A stretch of DNA of 64,000 nucleotides from Halichondria panicea. Lineage: Eukaryota > Porifera > Demospongiae > Suberitida > Halichondriidae. Where the stretch lies: NCBI RefSeq assembly GCF_963675165.1, contig NC_087379.1, forward strand, positions 6,967,339 through 7,031,338. Reading direction: 5' to 3'. Shown here in pieces: positions 37,291 through 50,400 of the stretch. The stretch's first letter is position 1; each line of letters starts with the position of its first letter. The notes under the pieces are model-generated. The model ran no database searches. It saw only the letters and a list, made by a program, of their open reading frames with translations, and was not told where the DNA came from. Made by a program: the position numbers and the translations under genes.

Positions 37291-40200
37291 CTTCACAAAT
37301 TACTGCAACGTCGACTTATTCAAAAAATCTTGAAACTGTAGTTACAGGCCGGACAACAAACTCTATTAATCAATGGGCAGTACTGAGCAATGCTAGGAAA
37401 GCTGATGACTATGACTATATGGTAGCCACAGAAAACCGTGCTAAACAAATGTCTCCAGTTTTAGCACGTTTGCACATGTGCTAAACAACCTGATGTGCTA
37501 AACCGGCACATGTGCTGAATTCTAATGTGCTGAAACAGTTGTGCTGATTGTATTGTGCTAAATCAATTTCAAACATCAGAAAACAACAATACATCAATAC
37601 AGTATTAAAATTGTATTAAACAAACGATGAGGATATAAAAGTGAAAAGTTTTTTAACCATAGCAAGTCTGCACTCAGTTCACTGCAATTGTAAGATACTG
37701 CCTTTGACTTCTCAGCATCACCTGCATGCGTAAAGTAGAAAAATATGTCACATAAAGCCAGTAGAATTATAACCAAGTATAAGAATAATTAAAGTGCGTA
37801 TACATAACATCATTCATAGCATGAACAAAGTAAGGTTGTTCCACCCCCCCCCCCCTCTCCACTGATAGCATTCACTAGTCTGTTGACAGGAGGTGGGGTT
37901 ATTCACAGCATTGCAATGAAACTTAGGGGCGAAATAAGACATCACTAACGTTTATTCATCCATTCATAGCATGAACAAAGTAAGGTTGTTCCACCCCCCC
38001 CCCCCTCTCCACTGATAGCATTCACTAGTCTGTTAACAGGAGGTGGGGTTATTCACAGCATTGCAATGAGACTTATAATTATTATGGGGCGAAATAAGAA
38101 AAGCCTTTGCTGTGATCCATGACAAATGCCGAGTGCATAAAAAAGTACATGAGCCAAAAGCAAAGAATTGTAGCTACAGGAAAGAGTCATATAACACAGA
38201 TAGGACCAAGGGAAGAGTACGCTACTCCAATAGACTGTACACAGGAGGCAAACTCACTAACCACAGCCACTTGAGATACAACAATAACAATAACAATGCT
38301 GATAAGAAAAAGCAATGAATAAAATTAGTGGTAATCATCAACAGCATGTGGTTGTGATGTAGGTTAGACAGAATGTTTATAGTTGCATACTCTTCCTAAT
38401 GAACTCTCATTATAGTCGTTTTTACGCACAATTAAGTGTGCGAGACTATAATAATGCAAATGAGTTCTTGTTGTGCTATTATAGAGCAGCATCAATATTC
38501 GGGCCCATCAATTATCTCGTATAGAGAGTAGATCAAGAAGTTGTCTTCCACCGACAATACTCGTTGTAAGGGCTAAACAACAAAGCTTAATACGAAAGTT
38601 TAATTAAACTGCGTTGTCCTATATAATAATTATATCGATAGAACTGTTGGCTGAATAGAAACAGCTATACAGCTGCAAGGCCGGCAGAGACAATATGCTA
38701 CAGGTGGCAGTATAGAATTAGGAGGGTGTGTGGGAATCGAAAATCGTTTTGTGCACAAGGAAATTTGGGATTTTCGTAGCGGCAATTTTTAACTTGCAAA
38801 GTGGTAAATATAAAGTCCCCGTTCCGTTTACGTAGTAAGTGCATAATACACTGATACAGCGCAAATTAAACACTAAAAAGGACACTTAAGATAAGAGCTT
38901 TTTTCTGTTGTTAAATTTACTTTGGCCACCCATGCAGCTATAGTAATCACGACATTTTGCAGCTTGCTAGCTTTGCTACATGTAAGTTAGCTATAGCAGT
39001 TATGCTAAGTAGTGCAGTGAATGGTGCGTTCTATTTCTTGTTAGATCTATGTAGAACTATAGGCTATAAGCATAATTTAGCTAGGTATAACCATATATGT
39101 GTTACTAGAGGATTGTCGCTTTTCATTCAAAAACACAGCACACCGCATTTGTAAAGTGCAATGGTATATAGCAACAGTCAGTAAAATACGCTTTTAATAC
39201 AGTATCAAAACGGAAACGCTTTAAATATACTACGTAAATGGAATGGGATAATTTATTATATTGACCGCTATATACATATATAGGCAGATAACTATACTTG
39301 AAAGGGAACTATACTTGAGAGGGGCTTTAAGTCAAAGTATGGTATACTGTTGCAATTGTTTTTTTGGGCGAAGCCACTATACCTATTAAATTAAAACATT
39401 GTGGCAATACAGCAGCATAATAATACATACCTCCAATTGTGTCGATACTTTACAGTGGTGTGGTCATACAAGGGTGTCCAGTATAATGCTCTCTCCAACA
39501 CGTGTCACTTTCAACATCATCCTGCAATATGTTTTTTCACATCAATTCTTACAACAATAATTATAGTACCTTCAAAAAAGTACGACCACCATTTTAAAAG
39601 AACTTTAGATGTGAGAGGGAATTAGGCGTATTTTTGCGAATGGTGTGGTTTCCCTCTGGGCAGTTGGCGTCTCACAACTATAATGTACACGTGAAAAGCA
39701 GTAGATCTAGTATGTACAATAATTATAAATGTACAATGTACAATATAATTATATTGAAACATAGCATCAAGTATGTACAGCATATAGCTAAGTAACTAGT
39801 CTAGCTACGATACTCGAGGTGACTAGGATTGTCTCTTTGTTTGTTTTTTTGCAAAACGTATACTTGCAACGTGTAACGGTGAATTGCAACGCTTTTAATA
39901 CAGTGTAAACGTACTGGCGTACTACATAAACGAAACTTATATTGACCGCTTACTGCATCTATACAATAATAGTGCAATGTACGCTATGACAAGTACAGTC
40001 GAAAACGGCAGTGGTTCTTGGTCAGACATGCATGCATGGAACTAAGCTTTATGTGTTAACGAATAGCTGTAGCGCTCCGGGCATTCACCGGGACCAGAGT
40101 AATCTCACAGTAAAGAAGCCAGAACTCAAGCGTGGCTGTAGTGTGCATTTGATGTATCAAGCTTCAAAATGAAACTGTATTTAGCTAGCTTCAATGCATG

Positions 40201-41521
40201 TGTGTACAAGGTTTAATTTATACTTCTTAGCTTTTACCCAACTAAGCTTTTTACCATTTGAAAATCTGTCAAAACAAATCACTTTTTTTGCTGAGGCTAT
40301 CTATCCTAGCTAGCTGTAAACACAGTCCCATGGCATCCAAGTGAAAATACACACACAAACAAACACACTTACTATACCGTCTTTCTTCTAATTACAGCAC
40401 CGCTAAAGATTTTCAGTGGCGCACAAATAAAACAAGAAAACCATAATTCCAGTTTGGCACTTATAATATTATTTAGAGTGGTGCTTAGCAACATAGAGTA
40501 CTATAGTATAGCTGTTTCCACAAGGCTATCAGATCAGTTGTACATGTAGCCTCGAATTAAGGATGCGTTATTTCTAATTATGTAAGCGCTAGCAACTTGG
40601 CGCTTACTTGTTATGTGAATTTGGCCCTTCAATTAGAGTAGCGCTGTAATTAAATAACTCACTTATTGTGCTATGAAACTTGGGCAATATAGGCTTCAAT
40701 TGGTCTCCACTTGCACTTTGTTTGAGCCCCATTCAACTTTTTACTTGCTTGTCCTTCCTGTATATTATATTGTAGAGTTATCAGGGTGTCATACAGGATT
40801 TTAAAATAGAGGGGGGAAATATAAGGCATTCTTTTAAACTAAAAAAAGTCAACTACATGTTATTTCAATACCCTGGTTAGTATACAGGCTATGGATACTC
40901 AGTCATACACCATTACTAATACCTGAATGCAAATGTTAGGGGGGGAGGGTGGAGCCAGAGGGGGATACTCCCCCTGTGTACTGTATGACACCCTGGTACA
41001 ATAAGCAATAGCTGTGCAATTAATTGCACAGATGCTCCCCTGTGTACTGTATGACACGTACCCTGGTACAATAATTATTATACAATAGCTGTGCAATTAA
41101 TTGCACAGATGCTCCCCTGTGTACTGTATGACACGTACCCTGGTACAATAATTATTATACAATAGCTGTGCAATTACATTGTACAGCATGTTGAGGGAAA
41201 CTTACCTAGTTCCACAGTTTTGTCAAACAGCTCTCAAACCATGTCTAAACTCAACTTCTTTTTTTCTTTGCAAGAACAGCAAATAAAAACAAATCTTTGT
41301 TGCTATGCAGCAGCTGCACATCTGTTGTACTGCATGCCCTTATTTTGGTACTGAAAACAGCACACTGTGCTGAATTAGCATGTTTACCTATTTCAGCACA
41401 CCCATTACATTTAGCACAGTCCATTTAGCACATTAAATTACAAGCCATGACCAATACAACACGTAGGCTGTGCTATATGCCTACAAACTGTTTAGCACAC
41501 CACGATCGATGCTAATAATTA

Positions 41522-41800
41522 TACCGTATAGCGGGTATATTTCGAGGGTATAAATGTTTGCGGTTTTCGCGGATTGAGCCTGTACCGCAAAAATTTATAC
41601 CCACAAAAATTTATATCTTGAATAGTAGGCGTGTTCAGTATTATGGATTTGAGGCTAACGGTGCGGAGGTACAGCTGCATGTTGATGTGCGCATGCGCCA
41701 AAAGGCTGAAACTCAGACCACGAAAATAAACTCCGTGAAATCTTTTGTAGAGGTCCATCCGCGAAAATTTATACCCTCGAAATATACCCGGTATACGGTA
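41522..41800. mobile_element. internally deleted copy of the 30181 MITE
   Basis: It has the same ends as 30181-30627 (TACCGTATAGCGGGTATA and its reverse complement, one mismatch) but is about 170 bp shorter, because the GACCACACC...CTGGATTC portion is missing. Confidence 0.7.
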
Positions 41801-42432
41801 GCACACGCTCAGGGTCTAAAACAGCACACCTCTTTTCTCTGTGTATGGGGAGGTACAGAACTGTGAATGTTGTAAAACCTCTCTCACTTGACAAACAGTA
41901 ACTCATTAGGTATGCACACAACTACATGTACATAATTATAGTTATGTGAATACGTTGATGGCTAGAAACGTTTCATCCCAGAGCTAAACACTGCACAGTA
42001 TAGTAATTTAAGTTGGTTAGTGATGGCTTACGTACGTCACTATAGGGGTAACCCTATAGGCGGAGGTACACCTCTGCAGCTCAAGTGAAGATGACTTGGG
42101 AGTGGACCACTTCAACACAACATCCTTTGTTGAGGAGTCCTTCTTTGTGGAGGATATCACCGACAGTCCATACATAACCTGCATACACGAGAATGGTAAA
42201 AATTAAATCATAAAAGCATATAGGAATAAATAAGTTGAAATAGACATTATAGGTCTAACACACCCAACTATATATCATGAAATTACATACATGCAGTATA
42301 ATGACATTGCATGCATGTATACATGTAAAATTAGTTCATGCACGCTAGTTTATGGATTTTGGTTCATTGTCAATAAATTTATCTCCACAACAACAACAGC
42401 AAATGCACAACACACAGATGTAGAGTGTTTGT

Positions 42433-43506
42433 TCATTCATGATCTAGTAATGGTGCAACACTGCAGGGAGAGAGAGAAACACATCATGTTATATAATTAA
42501 TAATCCCACACTTGCTGAAACAACTTACTTGCTAGTTCTCAAGTTCTTGTAAAGCTCAATCTTTGATTCACCATAGCTACGGCTGGCAAACTCTTGATGA
42601 CAGCCATCAGCTGCGACACGTTTCCTGTTTGTCCACATTGACAGTAACGAGTCTCCAGGTTTAGCGAGTGTGGGCAGTCCTCCGTCCACCAGTGGGTGTG
42701 GTCTGTGACCTTCCTGTGTCCTCATGTTCCACTTATAGTCTGAGCCATTGACTGACCTTCCACCTCTATCGTTGGAGTGCCTATAATAGCAATAATCAAT
42801 TATTAGTCTTTAAGAGTGTCTCGAAATATCCCCCCCTCGTCTCATATAGCATAATTATAAACTGCAGAAAGTCTGCATGTATGCCAGTGCTGTATATAGA
42901 CATTACTTGCATATTTGGGAGATAATAATATAGCAAGTTGATATAGCATTAACGTTAGAGAGGATCTACCCCCTAAATCCCTAACCTAACAGCATTCAGT
43001 TTCAAAGAAGCATTCCATAACTAATTAGCAGGAATGTGCCACAACATTCATACACTCACTTTTCGACATCCCTCCAATTTAAAGAACTCTCAGTGGCTGT
43101 ACTGCCATTTTCTGTGTGTGTGGGGGGGGCAATAGTGAAGGTCGTGTCTCACACTAACCCCTCCTACCTGTCTTGATGGGAGGTGTTTTCCTGGGCAGCT
43201 GCATGCTTGGACAACGGGAGGTCATCTGAAGGAGGAACTCTAGCAAGTGACGATGCCTCTCAGAGTTGGAGCTGTACATATGTGCCAAGTCCTCTAGCTC
43301 CGACCACAGACTGCGATACTGTTCATCTCTGGAGGGGGAGGGGGAGATTAGTGTTCACCCTGTCATTATGTCACTATGAGTATGTTACAATGCACCAGCT
43401 GGCAGGTCATGTGATAGAGTATACCTCTTAACCCCTTTGTTCCTGCCACCAGTCGGTATTGACAGTGGCTCGTTGGCTTTCTCTTTCTCATATAATGAGT
43501 GATCAC
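42433..43506 (-). pseudogene. INTS13 C-terminal cassette 3 (exons 13-17)
   Basis: Exon 13 43425-43506 (82 bp, -1), 14 43168-43328, 15 43060-43111, 16 42529-42780, 17 42433-42460. Exons 14-17 have the functional lengths. The unit is cut in intron 12 near 43715, after which unrelated sequence with a transposase relic follows. Confidence 0.75.
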
Positions 43507-44169
43507 CTGATAAGAAATGTGATGACACAATTATAAATACAAAGTGATTAATGCGATTGAAATTGGTTACCTTAAAAAAGGTAAGTTTTTAAAGATCTGA
43601 GGTCTTGGTGTCTAGTTATCAAGAATGTGCTATGCCTTATAAGGCAACAATATACATGTATGTAGGTTTCGGCCACGGTAAACAGAAGTGACCTTTTGTT
43701 GAGGCATGTACATGTAGTTGCACTACGTTACAAGGCACTGATACACATGATGTGGGTTTTGGCCACGGTAAACAGAACCATAGTAGGCGTCCAAAGGAGA
43801 AAGCGATTAGAAATGAAAATACCTTCGAATGACAACCGCGTTGCCAATGCAGTTTAATCGAGGCCGCCGTTTTAACGTTGGAAAAAATGGCCAAAAAGAC
43901 AAACGATATAGACAAACGATTGTCTTACTGTCAATGTAAGAGTTCTGCTGCTTATCTTGCAATTCCATACAATACTAACCCTACCTTGCAATTCCATACA
44001 ATACTTGAGACCATAATGAGACACAGTACACTACTTAGTTATAGACAGCTTTAGCTACATTAGAGTTATTATAGGAATAAAAAGACTTTTGATCCCTCTA
44101 GCATCTTCATAACAATCTATTGCCATTTCCTTGTCTCAATTTTGTCAATTAATTACTGTACCATTAAGA

Positions 44170-44480
44170 AAGCAGCAGATAGATTGTTTGTTGCTGAAGC
44201 TATACTGTTTGGAGGGTTGTTGATAGACTTCAACGCACCGGAGATGTGTCTAGCTGCTAATATAAAGCCAGCCCAAGGGAGCACTGTCTAGATGATCTCA
44301 CGATGAATTGATCGTCACATTGACATGATCTGTGAAAAGCCGACTACCTGAAATTCAGACCCAATTGCTTCAGATTACTGGTAGATCTACAAGTGCTGCC
44401 ACATTATGCCGTGCACTTAAACGCCTAGGATTCACTCGAAATACATCGCTATACAACGCTCTGAAAATAGATCTAGGTAT
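44170..44480 (+). pseudogene. relic of a Tc1/IS630-type transposase (helix-turn-helix part)
   Basis: Around 44348-44450 one frame reads LPEIQTQLLQITGR then LCRALKRLGFTR. This matches the second helix-turn-helix region of eukaryotic Tc1/IS630-like transposases ('L.EIQ..L...TG...S.STICR.LKRLGFTRK'). Upstream, in other frames, ADRLFVAEAILFGGLL and APEMC fit the first helix-turn-helix. Frames change between the pieces and no catalytic DDE domain follows, so it is dead. It lies in the 43.7-44.9 kb stretch that separates cassettes 2 and 3 and otherwise holds nothing I can name. Confidence 0.5.
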
Positions 44481-44909
44481 TGCACAATCTACAATTTGAA
44501 ACTGTGAGCATGCTCAGCTCTGACCACAATGTCATGTTATTACTATATGTACACATACCTGAGGTCAATTAGTGGTACAAATGTATGTTTCACTTCAAGT
44601 GAGGTGAAAAAGGTTGTAGTTGCGATTACAATACATCTTTGACGTACGTCTGGCGGAATGCCTTTTGTGTACAGTCTATTGGAGTTGTATACTCTTCCTA
44701 ATGAACTTGTTAGAATTAACATGCAAAGATTGTAGCTTCCGGTAAGCCTTGAACATTTCGCGCTATATGGTATAGCGAATTGAGTGCTAGACATTTCACA
44801 AGCATCAACTTTCATGGAAGATAAATAACTGTGAACAATTGGCGTAGTATTCAAAACAGTGAATTACATCAGATCATAGATTATTGATGGTCAGACACAT
44901 ATGAATCAT

Positions 44910-46146
44910 TATATCGTTGGAGTGCCTATAATAGCAACAATAACTATTAGAGTGTCTCGAAATACCCCCCCCCCCCCTCGTCTCATATTGCATAATTATA
45001 AACTGCAGATGTATGTACATAACATCACTTGCATATTTGGGAGATAATATAGCAAGTTGATATAGCATTAACGTTAGAGGATCTACCCCCTAAACCTGAA
45101 GTAACAGCATTCAGTTTCAAAGATATAGCACTAATTAGCAGGAATGTATCACAACATGAATGCACTCACTTTTCCACATCCCTCCAATTTGAAGAACTCT
45201 CAGTGGCTGTACTGCCATTCTGTGTGTGTGTGTGGGGGGGGGGTAATGGTGAAGGTCGTGTCTCACACTAGCCCCTCCTACCTGTCTTGACGGGAGGTGT
45301 TTTCCTGGGCAGCTGCATGCTCGGACAACGGGAGGTCATCTGAAGGAGGAACTCTAGCAAGTGACGATGCCTCTCAGAGTTGGAGCTGTACATGTGTGCC
45401 AAGTCCTCTAGCTCCGACCACAGACTACGATACTGTTCATCTCTAAAGGGGGGGGGGAGATTAGTGTTTACCCTGTCATTATGTCATTATGTCACGAGTA
45501 CGTTACAATAATGCAACAGCTGGCAGGTCATGTGATAGAGTACCTCTTAACCCCTTTGTTCCTGCCACCAGTCGGTATTGACAGCGGCTCGTTGGCTTTC
45601 TCTTTCTCATACAGCTGAGTGATCACCTGATAAGAAATGTGATGAACAATTAATGTGACAGAATAAATACGAAGTAATTAATGCATGGAACTTGAATTTG
45701 GTGACCTTAAAAAAGGGTAAGTTTTTATAAAGATCCGAGGTCTTGGTGTCTAGTTATCAAAAATGTGCTACACATTATAAGGCACTGATACACATGATGT
45801 GGGTTTTGGCCACGGTAAACCTTTTGTTGAGGCATGTACATGTAGTTGCACACAAACTAGCTCATTTGGTATAACCTGTACTTTACAGTTGGCCGCTAAT
45901 TCAATGGAGCGTCACATGTTTGCTCACCTGTCTGCATTAATTGCTCCAGCTGTGGGTCTGACATGGTCTCTTGTTTGATTAGAGCCAGTAGACAGTCCAG
46001 CTCCTATAGAGAGAAACAGTCAGTAAAAGCCTCTAATTAGAGTTAGGGGTAGCTAACCTGTGTGAGTGTGTAGATGAGTGTGTCTGCGTAGACCATGGGC
46101 CAGTGACGAGTGGCGTGTTCCAACTTGCTCAGAGCTGTGCGTGTGT

Positions 46147-46193
<47 letters not shown>

Positions 46194-47119
46194 CATGTGT
46201 GTGTGTGTGTGCGCGTGCGTGTGTGTGGTCAAACAACTACCACACTGCACATGCAGAGCTTGAGGCACATGCACACATAGAAGGAAAACTATCAGTCATA
46301 CACATATCACACATAATTATCATACACTAAATCACGTTATTCCCAAAAACAGGTCTGATTTGACAAAGATTTGGGCCCGAAAATCAAACGCTGTTATAGC
46401 ACACACCATGTTATAGCTAAACTAGTTCGTTATGGACACTCACCAATCTGCTCCGGGTAGACCTTGGGTATCTTTGTCTTGTCCACTGGAGTAGGGGCCA
46501 GTGATTTCTCCTTGACCAGCTCACTGAAGTTCTGCATGTGAGTCAAAACACGTGCAGCAATAATGGCTGTTTGTAATCCATGAAGCTATTATATAGGCAA
46601 CTATAAACTTAAAACTGATATGTGCATATTGCCATGCCACTAGCCGATATCTGATAGTCAGTGATGCGTCCCCCCCAGCCCTCGCTGATTGAGGGGGGGT
46701 CGTCCAGGTGGGGTCTCGTGGATGGTATACAGTGCAGGAATATCACTCCTGGAGGGGCACATAGACAGAAATGGTATGGAGGATGATCTATGATCTAGGG
46801 ACAGATCAGACATTACTTGACACTTGTTTTACGGCATAAAAAATGTCTAACTTTAAGCATGTTTTCATACAACAGAGGCCCAACTAGTTAGAAACCTGAA
46901 ACCTGAAAAGAGACCTACGTATATTAGACAAATTCCAATTACTGCTAACTAGTGGGAGATTGAGTAAGTGTAGGTTGCATGATGGCTTACTACGTCACTA
47001 GGGGTAACCCTATAGGCGGAGGTACACCTCTGCAGCTCTATATAGTGAAAATGACTTGATGGGAGTTGACCACTTCAACACAACATCCTTTGTTAAGGAT
47101 ATCACCGACAGTCCATAAC
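44910..47119 (-). pseudogene. INTS13 C-terminal cassette 2 (exons 7, 9-15, start of 16)
   Basis: Exon 7 46994-47119 (126 bp, internally deleted and frameshifted), 9 46645-46748, 10 46444-46531, 11 46058-46134, 12 45928-46003 (+4), 13 45544-45626, 14 45282-45442, 15 45170-45219 (-2). Only the first few bases of exon 16 remain, near 44920. There is no exon 8 and no helical-protein gene. Exon 9 has GC in place of the GT donor. It is a decayed unit adjoining the functional one. Confidence 0.75.
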
Positions 47120-47419
47120 CTGAATGCACGAGAAATGGTAACATGAAAGCATGTAGGAATAAAAGTTGGGGATATTCAGACATTACAAAAAAACTGAACA
47201 AAAAAGGTCTAATTTTCATACGAGTATTGCTAACTATAGTTATCGTGAAACGATTCAAACCAACACAAACAGAGCACAGCCCACACAAACATACACCACA
47301 TGACATTGTATAACATATAATTATAGTTCATGCTAGCTCATGGATTTTCGATAAAATTTATCAAATTTATCTCCACAACAACAACAGTAAATGCACACAC
47401 ACAGATGTAGAGTGTTCGT

Positions 47420-50400
47420 TCATTCGTGGTCTAGTAATGGTGCAACACTGCAGGGAGAGAGAGAAACACATCATGTTAATCAAGTATACACTTGCTGAAA
47501 CAACTTACTTGCTAGTTCTCAAGTTCTTGTAAAGCTCAATCTTTGATTCACCATAGCTACGGCCGGCAAACTCTTGATGACAGCCATCAGCCGCGACACG
47601 TTTCCTGTTTGTCCACATCGACAGTAACGAGTCTCCAGGTTTAGCGAGTGTGGGGAGTCCTCCGTCCACCAGTGGGTGTGGTCTGTGACCTTCCTGTGTC
47701 CTCGTGTTCCACTTATAGTCTGAGCCATTGACTGACCTTCCACCTCTATCGTTGGAGTGCCTATAATAGCAACAATCCATTATTAGAGTGTCTCGAAATA
47801 TCTCCCCCCCCCTCGTCTCATAATGCATAATTATAAGCTACAGAGAGTCTGTCAGTACTGTATATAAACATTACTTGCATATTTGGGAGATAATAATTAG
47901 CAAGTTGATATAGCATTAATGTTAGAGGATCTACCCCCTAAGTCCCTAACCTAACAGCATTTCGTTCCATAACTAATTAGCAGGAATGTGCCACAACATT
48001 CATACACTCACTTTTCGACATCCCTCCAATTTGAAGAACTCTCAGCGGCTGTACTGCCATTCTCTGTGTGTGCGTGTGGGGGGCAATAGTGAAGGTCGTG
48101 TCTCACACTAACCCTACCTGTCTTGACGGGAGGTGTTTTCCTAGGCAGCTGCATGCTCGGACAGCGGGAGGTCATCTGAAGGAGGAACTCTAGCAAGTGA
48201 CGATGCCTCTCAGAGTTGGAGCTGTACATATGTGCCAAGTCCTCTAGCTCCGACCACAGACTGCGATACTGTTCATCTCTGAAGGGGGGGGGAGATTAGT
48301 GTTCACCCTGTCATTATGTCATTATGTCACGAGTACGTTGCAATAATGCAACAGCTGGCAGGTCATGTGATAGAGTACCTCTTAACCCCTTTGTTCCTGC
48401 CACCAGTCGGTATTGACAGCGGCTCGTTGGCTTTCTCTTTCTCATAGAGCTGAGTGATCACCTGATAAGAAATGTGATGGAATAAATACAAAGGCATGGA
48501 ACTTGAAATTAGTCACCTTAAAAAAGGGTCAGTTTTTATAAAGATTTGAGGTTTTGGTGTTTAGTTATCAAGAATGTCTACACCTAGGTTTCGGCCCATG
48601 GTAAACAGAGGTGACCTTTTGTTGAGGCATTTATTTGCACACAAACTGCTCATTTGGTAACCTGTACTTTATATCACAGTTGGCCGCTAATTTAATGGAG
48701 TGTCACATGTTTACTCACCTGTCTGCATTGCTCCAGCTGTGGGTCTGACATGGTCTCTTGTTTGATTAGAGCCGGTAGACAGTCCAGCTCCTATAGAGAG
48801 AAACAGTCAGTAAAAGCCTCTAATTAGAGCGGGGCCGGGGTAGCTAACCTGTGTGAGTGTGTAGATGAGTGTGTCTGCGTAGACCATGGGCCAGTGACGA
48901 GTGGCGTGTTCCAACTTGCTCAGAGCTGTGCAGGTGTGTGTGTGTGTGTGTGTGTGTGGGAGGGAATGTGCAGTCAAAACAACACACACTGCACTAGAAG
49001 GGAACTACCCCAGTCATACACATTTAAATCACCATGTAAACAATGTACATACCGTATATGCTCGATCAGAGGCCGCTCTTGTATAAAGGCCGCACTCAAA
49101 TAGTAGCCTCCCTTGCTAGCAAAATGAAACATTTAGTAGCCGCTCTCAAATAGTAACCTCAGTGAACTTTGACTCTAGCATTTCTGCACGTGGCAGCCAA
49201 AAAAATTATTACTAGCAGCTAGCTACATGTACGTAGCTACAAGTAGCAGCTTGTTAGTGCTTCACAAAGACTTTCTCATGGCAGAGTTCAAGTTTATGCA
49301 GGTGAAAACAACTTTTGATGACAAACTAAATTATCTGGAGCTAATAAACGCCGCTCTTGAACAGTGGCCTCTCTTGAATTGTAGCCTCCTCTTCCAGCAA
49401 AATGAAACATTTAGTAGCCGCGGCTCCTGATCAAGCATATACGGTAAGTTATGTGCTTATACAATGTATACAAGCTAGTCCATTATAAACTACACAGCTG
49501 TACTCTCACCATACACTCAGTCAAAGCTTCGAAAATAAACACCTATAATCTTTTAGTTTTGAAATTGGACGTTCCTGTTATGGCATCCGAAAAATAGCTC
49601 CGAAAACAAGTCTGGTTTTAAAAAAACACGATGCTCTTTTTTCAGAAAATTTAAGAGTTGCATGGGCCAGAAAATAAATCGCTGATCCAAGCACACCATA
49701 TATTGTATGTAGCACAGCTACTAAACACATTTTGTAACTGGATGTTTGTTATGGACACTCACCGATCTGCTCCGGGTAGACCTTGGGTATCTTTGTCCTG
49801 TCCACTGGAGTGGGGGCCAGTGAGTTCTCCTTGACCAACTCACTGAAGTCCTGCATGTGAGTCAAAACACGTGCAGCAATAATGGCTGTCTGTAATCCAT
49901 GCAGCTATTATAGGACTGACACAACTATAAACTACTTAAAACTGATATGTGCATATTGCCATGACACTTACCGATATCCGATAGTCAGTGATGCGTCCCC
50001 CCCAACCCTCGCTGATTGAGGGGGGGTCATCAAGGTGGGGTCTCGTGGACGGTATACAGTGCAGGAAGATCACTCCTGGAGGGAGGGGCACATAATTATG
50101 TACACTTCAGTATTAGACATCCAATCTCAAGTCAAAAATTGGTATAGTACGTACCTCATGATAAAATGCACATATCGAAATGTACACACAATTTTCCATT
50201 ACCCCCCCTCCCCCCAGAGGCTGGGGTGTGAGTACCTGAGTGGCTGGTGAGGACGTGGGAGATGATCTTGGTAGTGCTCTTCCTGGGTTGCTCTAGTAAT
50301 ACGGCTTTACCAGACAGCACAAAGTTGATCAGACAGATGGTGGGACGACTGGTTACCTGTGTGTGTGTGTGTGTGACAGGGTAGGGGGGTTGTGGGTGGA

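Larger units (their letters stand above)
34749..42178 (-). pseudogene. INTS13 C-terminal cassette 4 (exons 7-15, broken)
   Basis: Exon 7 copy 42036-42178 (143 bp, +6), then the duplicated block and a helical-protein relic in the long intron, then exon 8 36615-36735, 9 ending at 36315, 10 36104-36191, 11 35621-35697, 12 35491-35562, 13 35133-35215, 14 34864-35032 (+8), 15 34749-34800. Exons 16-17 are missing: exon 15 is followed within 60 bp by exon 8 of cassette 5, so a deletion joined two units. Exon 9 has lost its acceptor, as in cassette 7. Confidence 0.75.
37661..43710. repeat. ~6-kb segmental duplication, copy B
   Basis: Near-identical to 26396-32550. It starts at AGCAAGTCTGCACTCAG and runs through the exon 7 copy of cassette 4 and exons 17-13 of cassette 3, to a point in intron 12 near 43710. 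It differs by poly-C length at ~37850 and ~37995, by one more unit of the GTACTGTATGACAC repeat near 41.0-41.17 kb, and by a deletion in the MITE at 41522. The non-cassette part holds no supportable gene. Confidence 0.85.
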
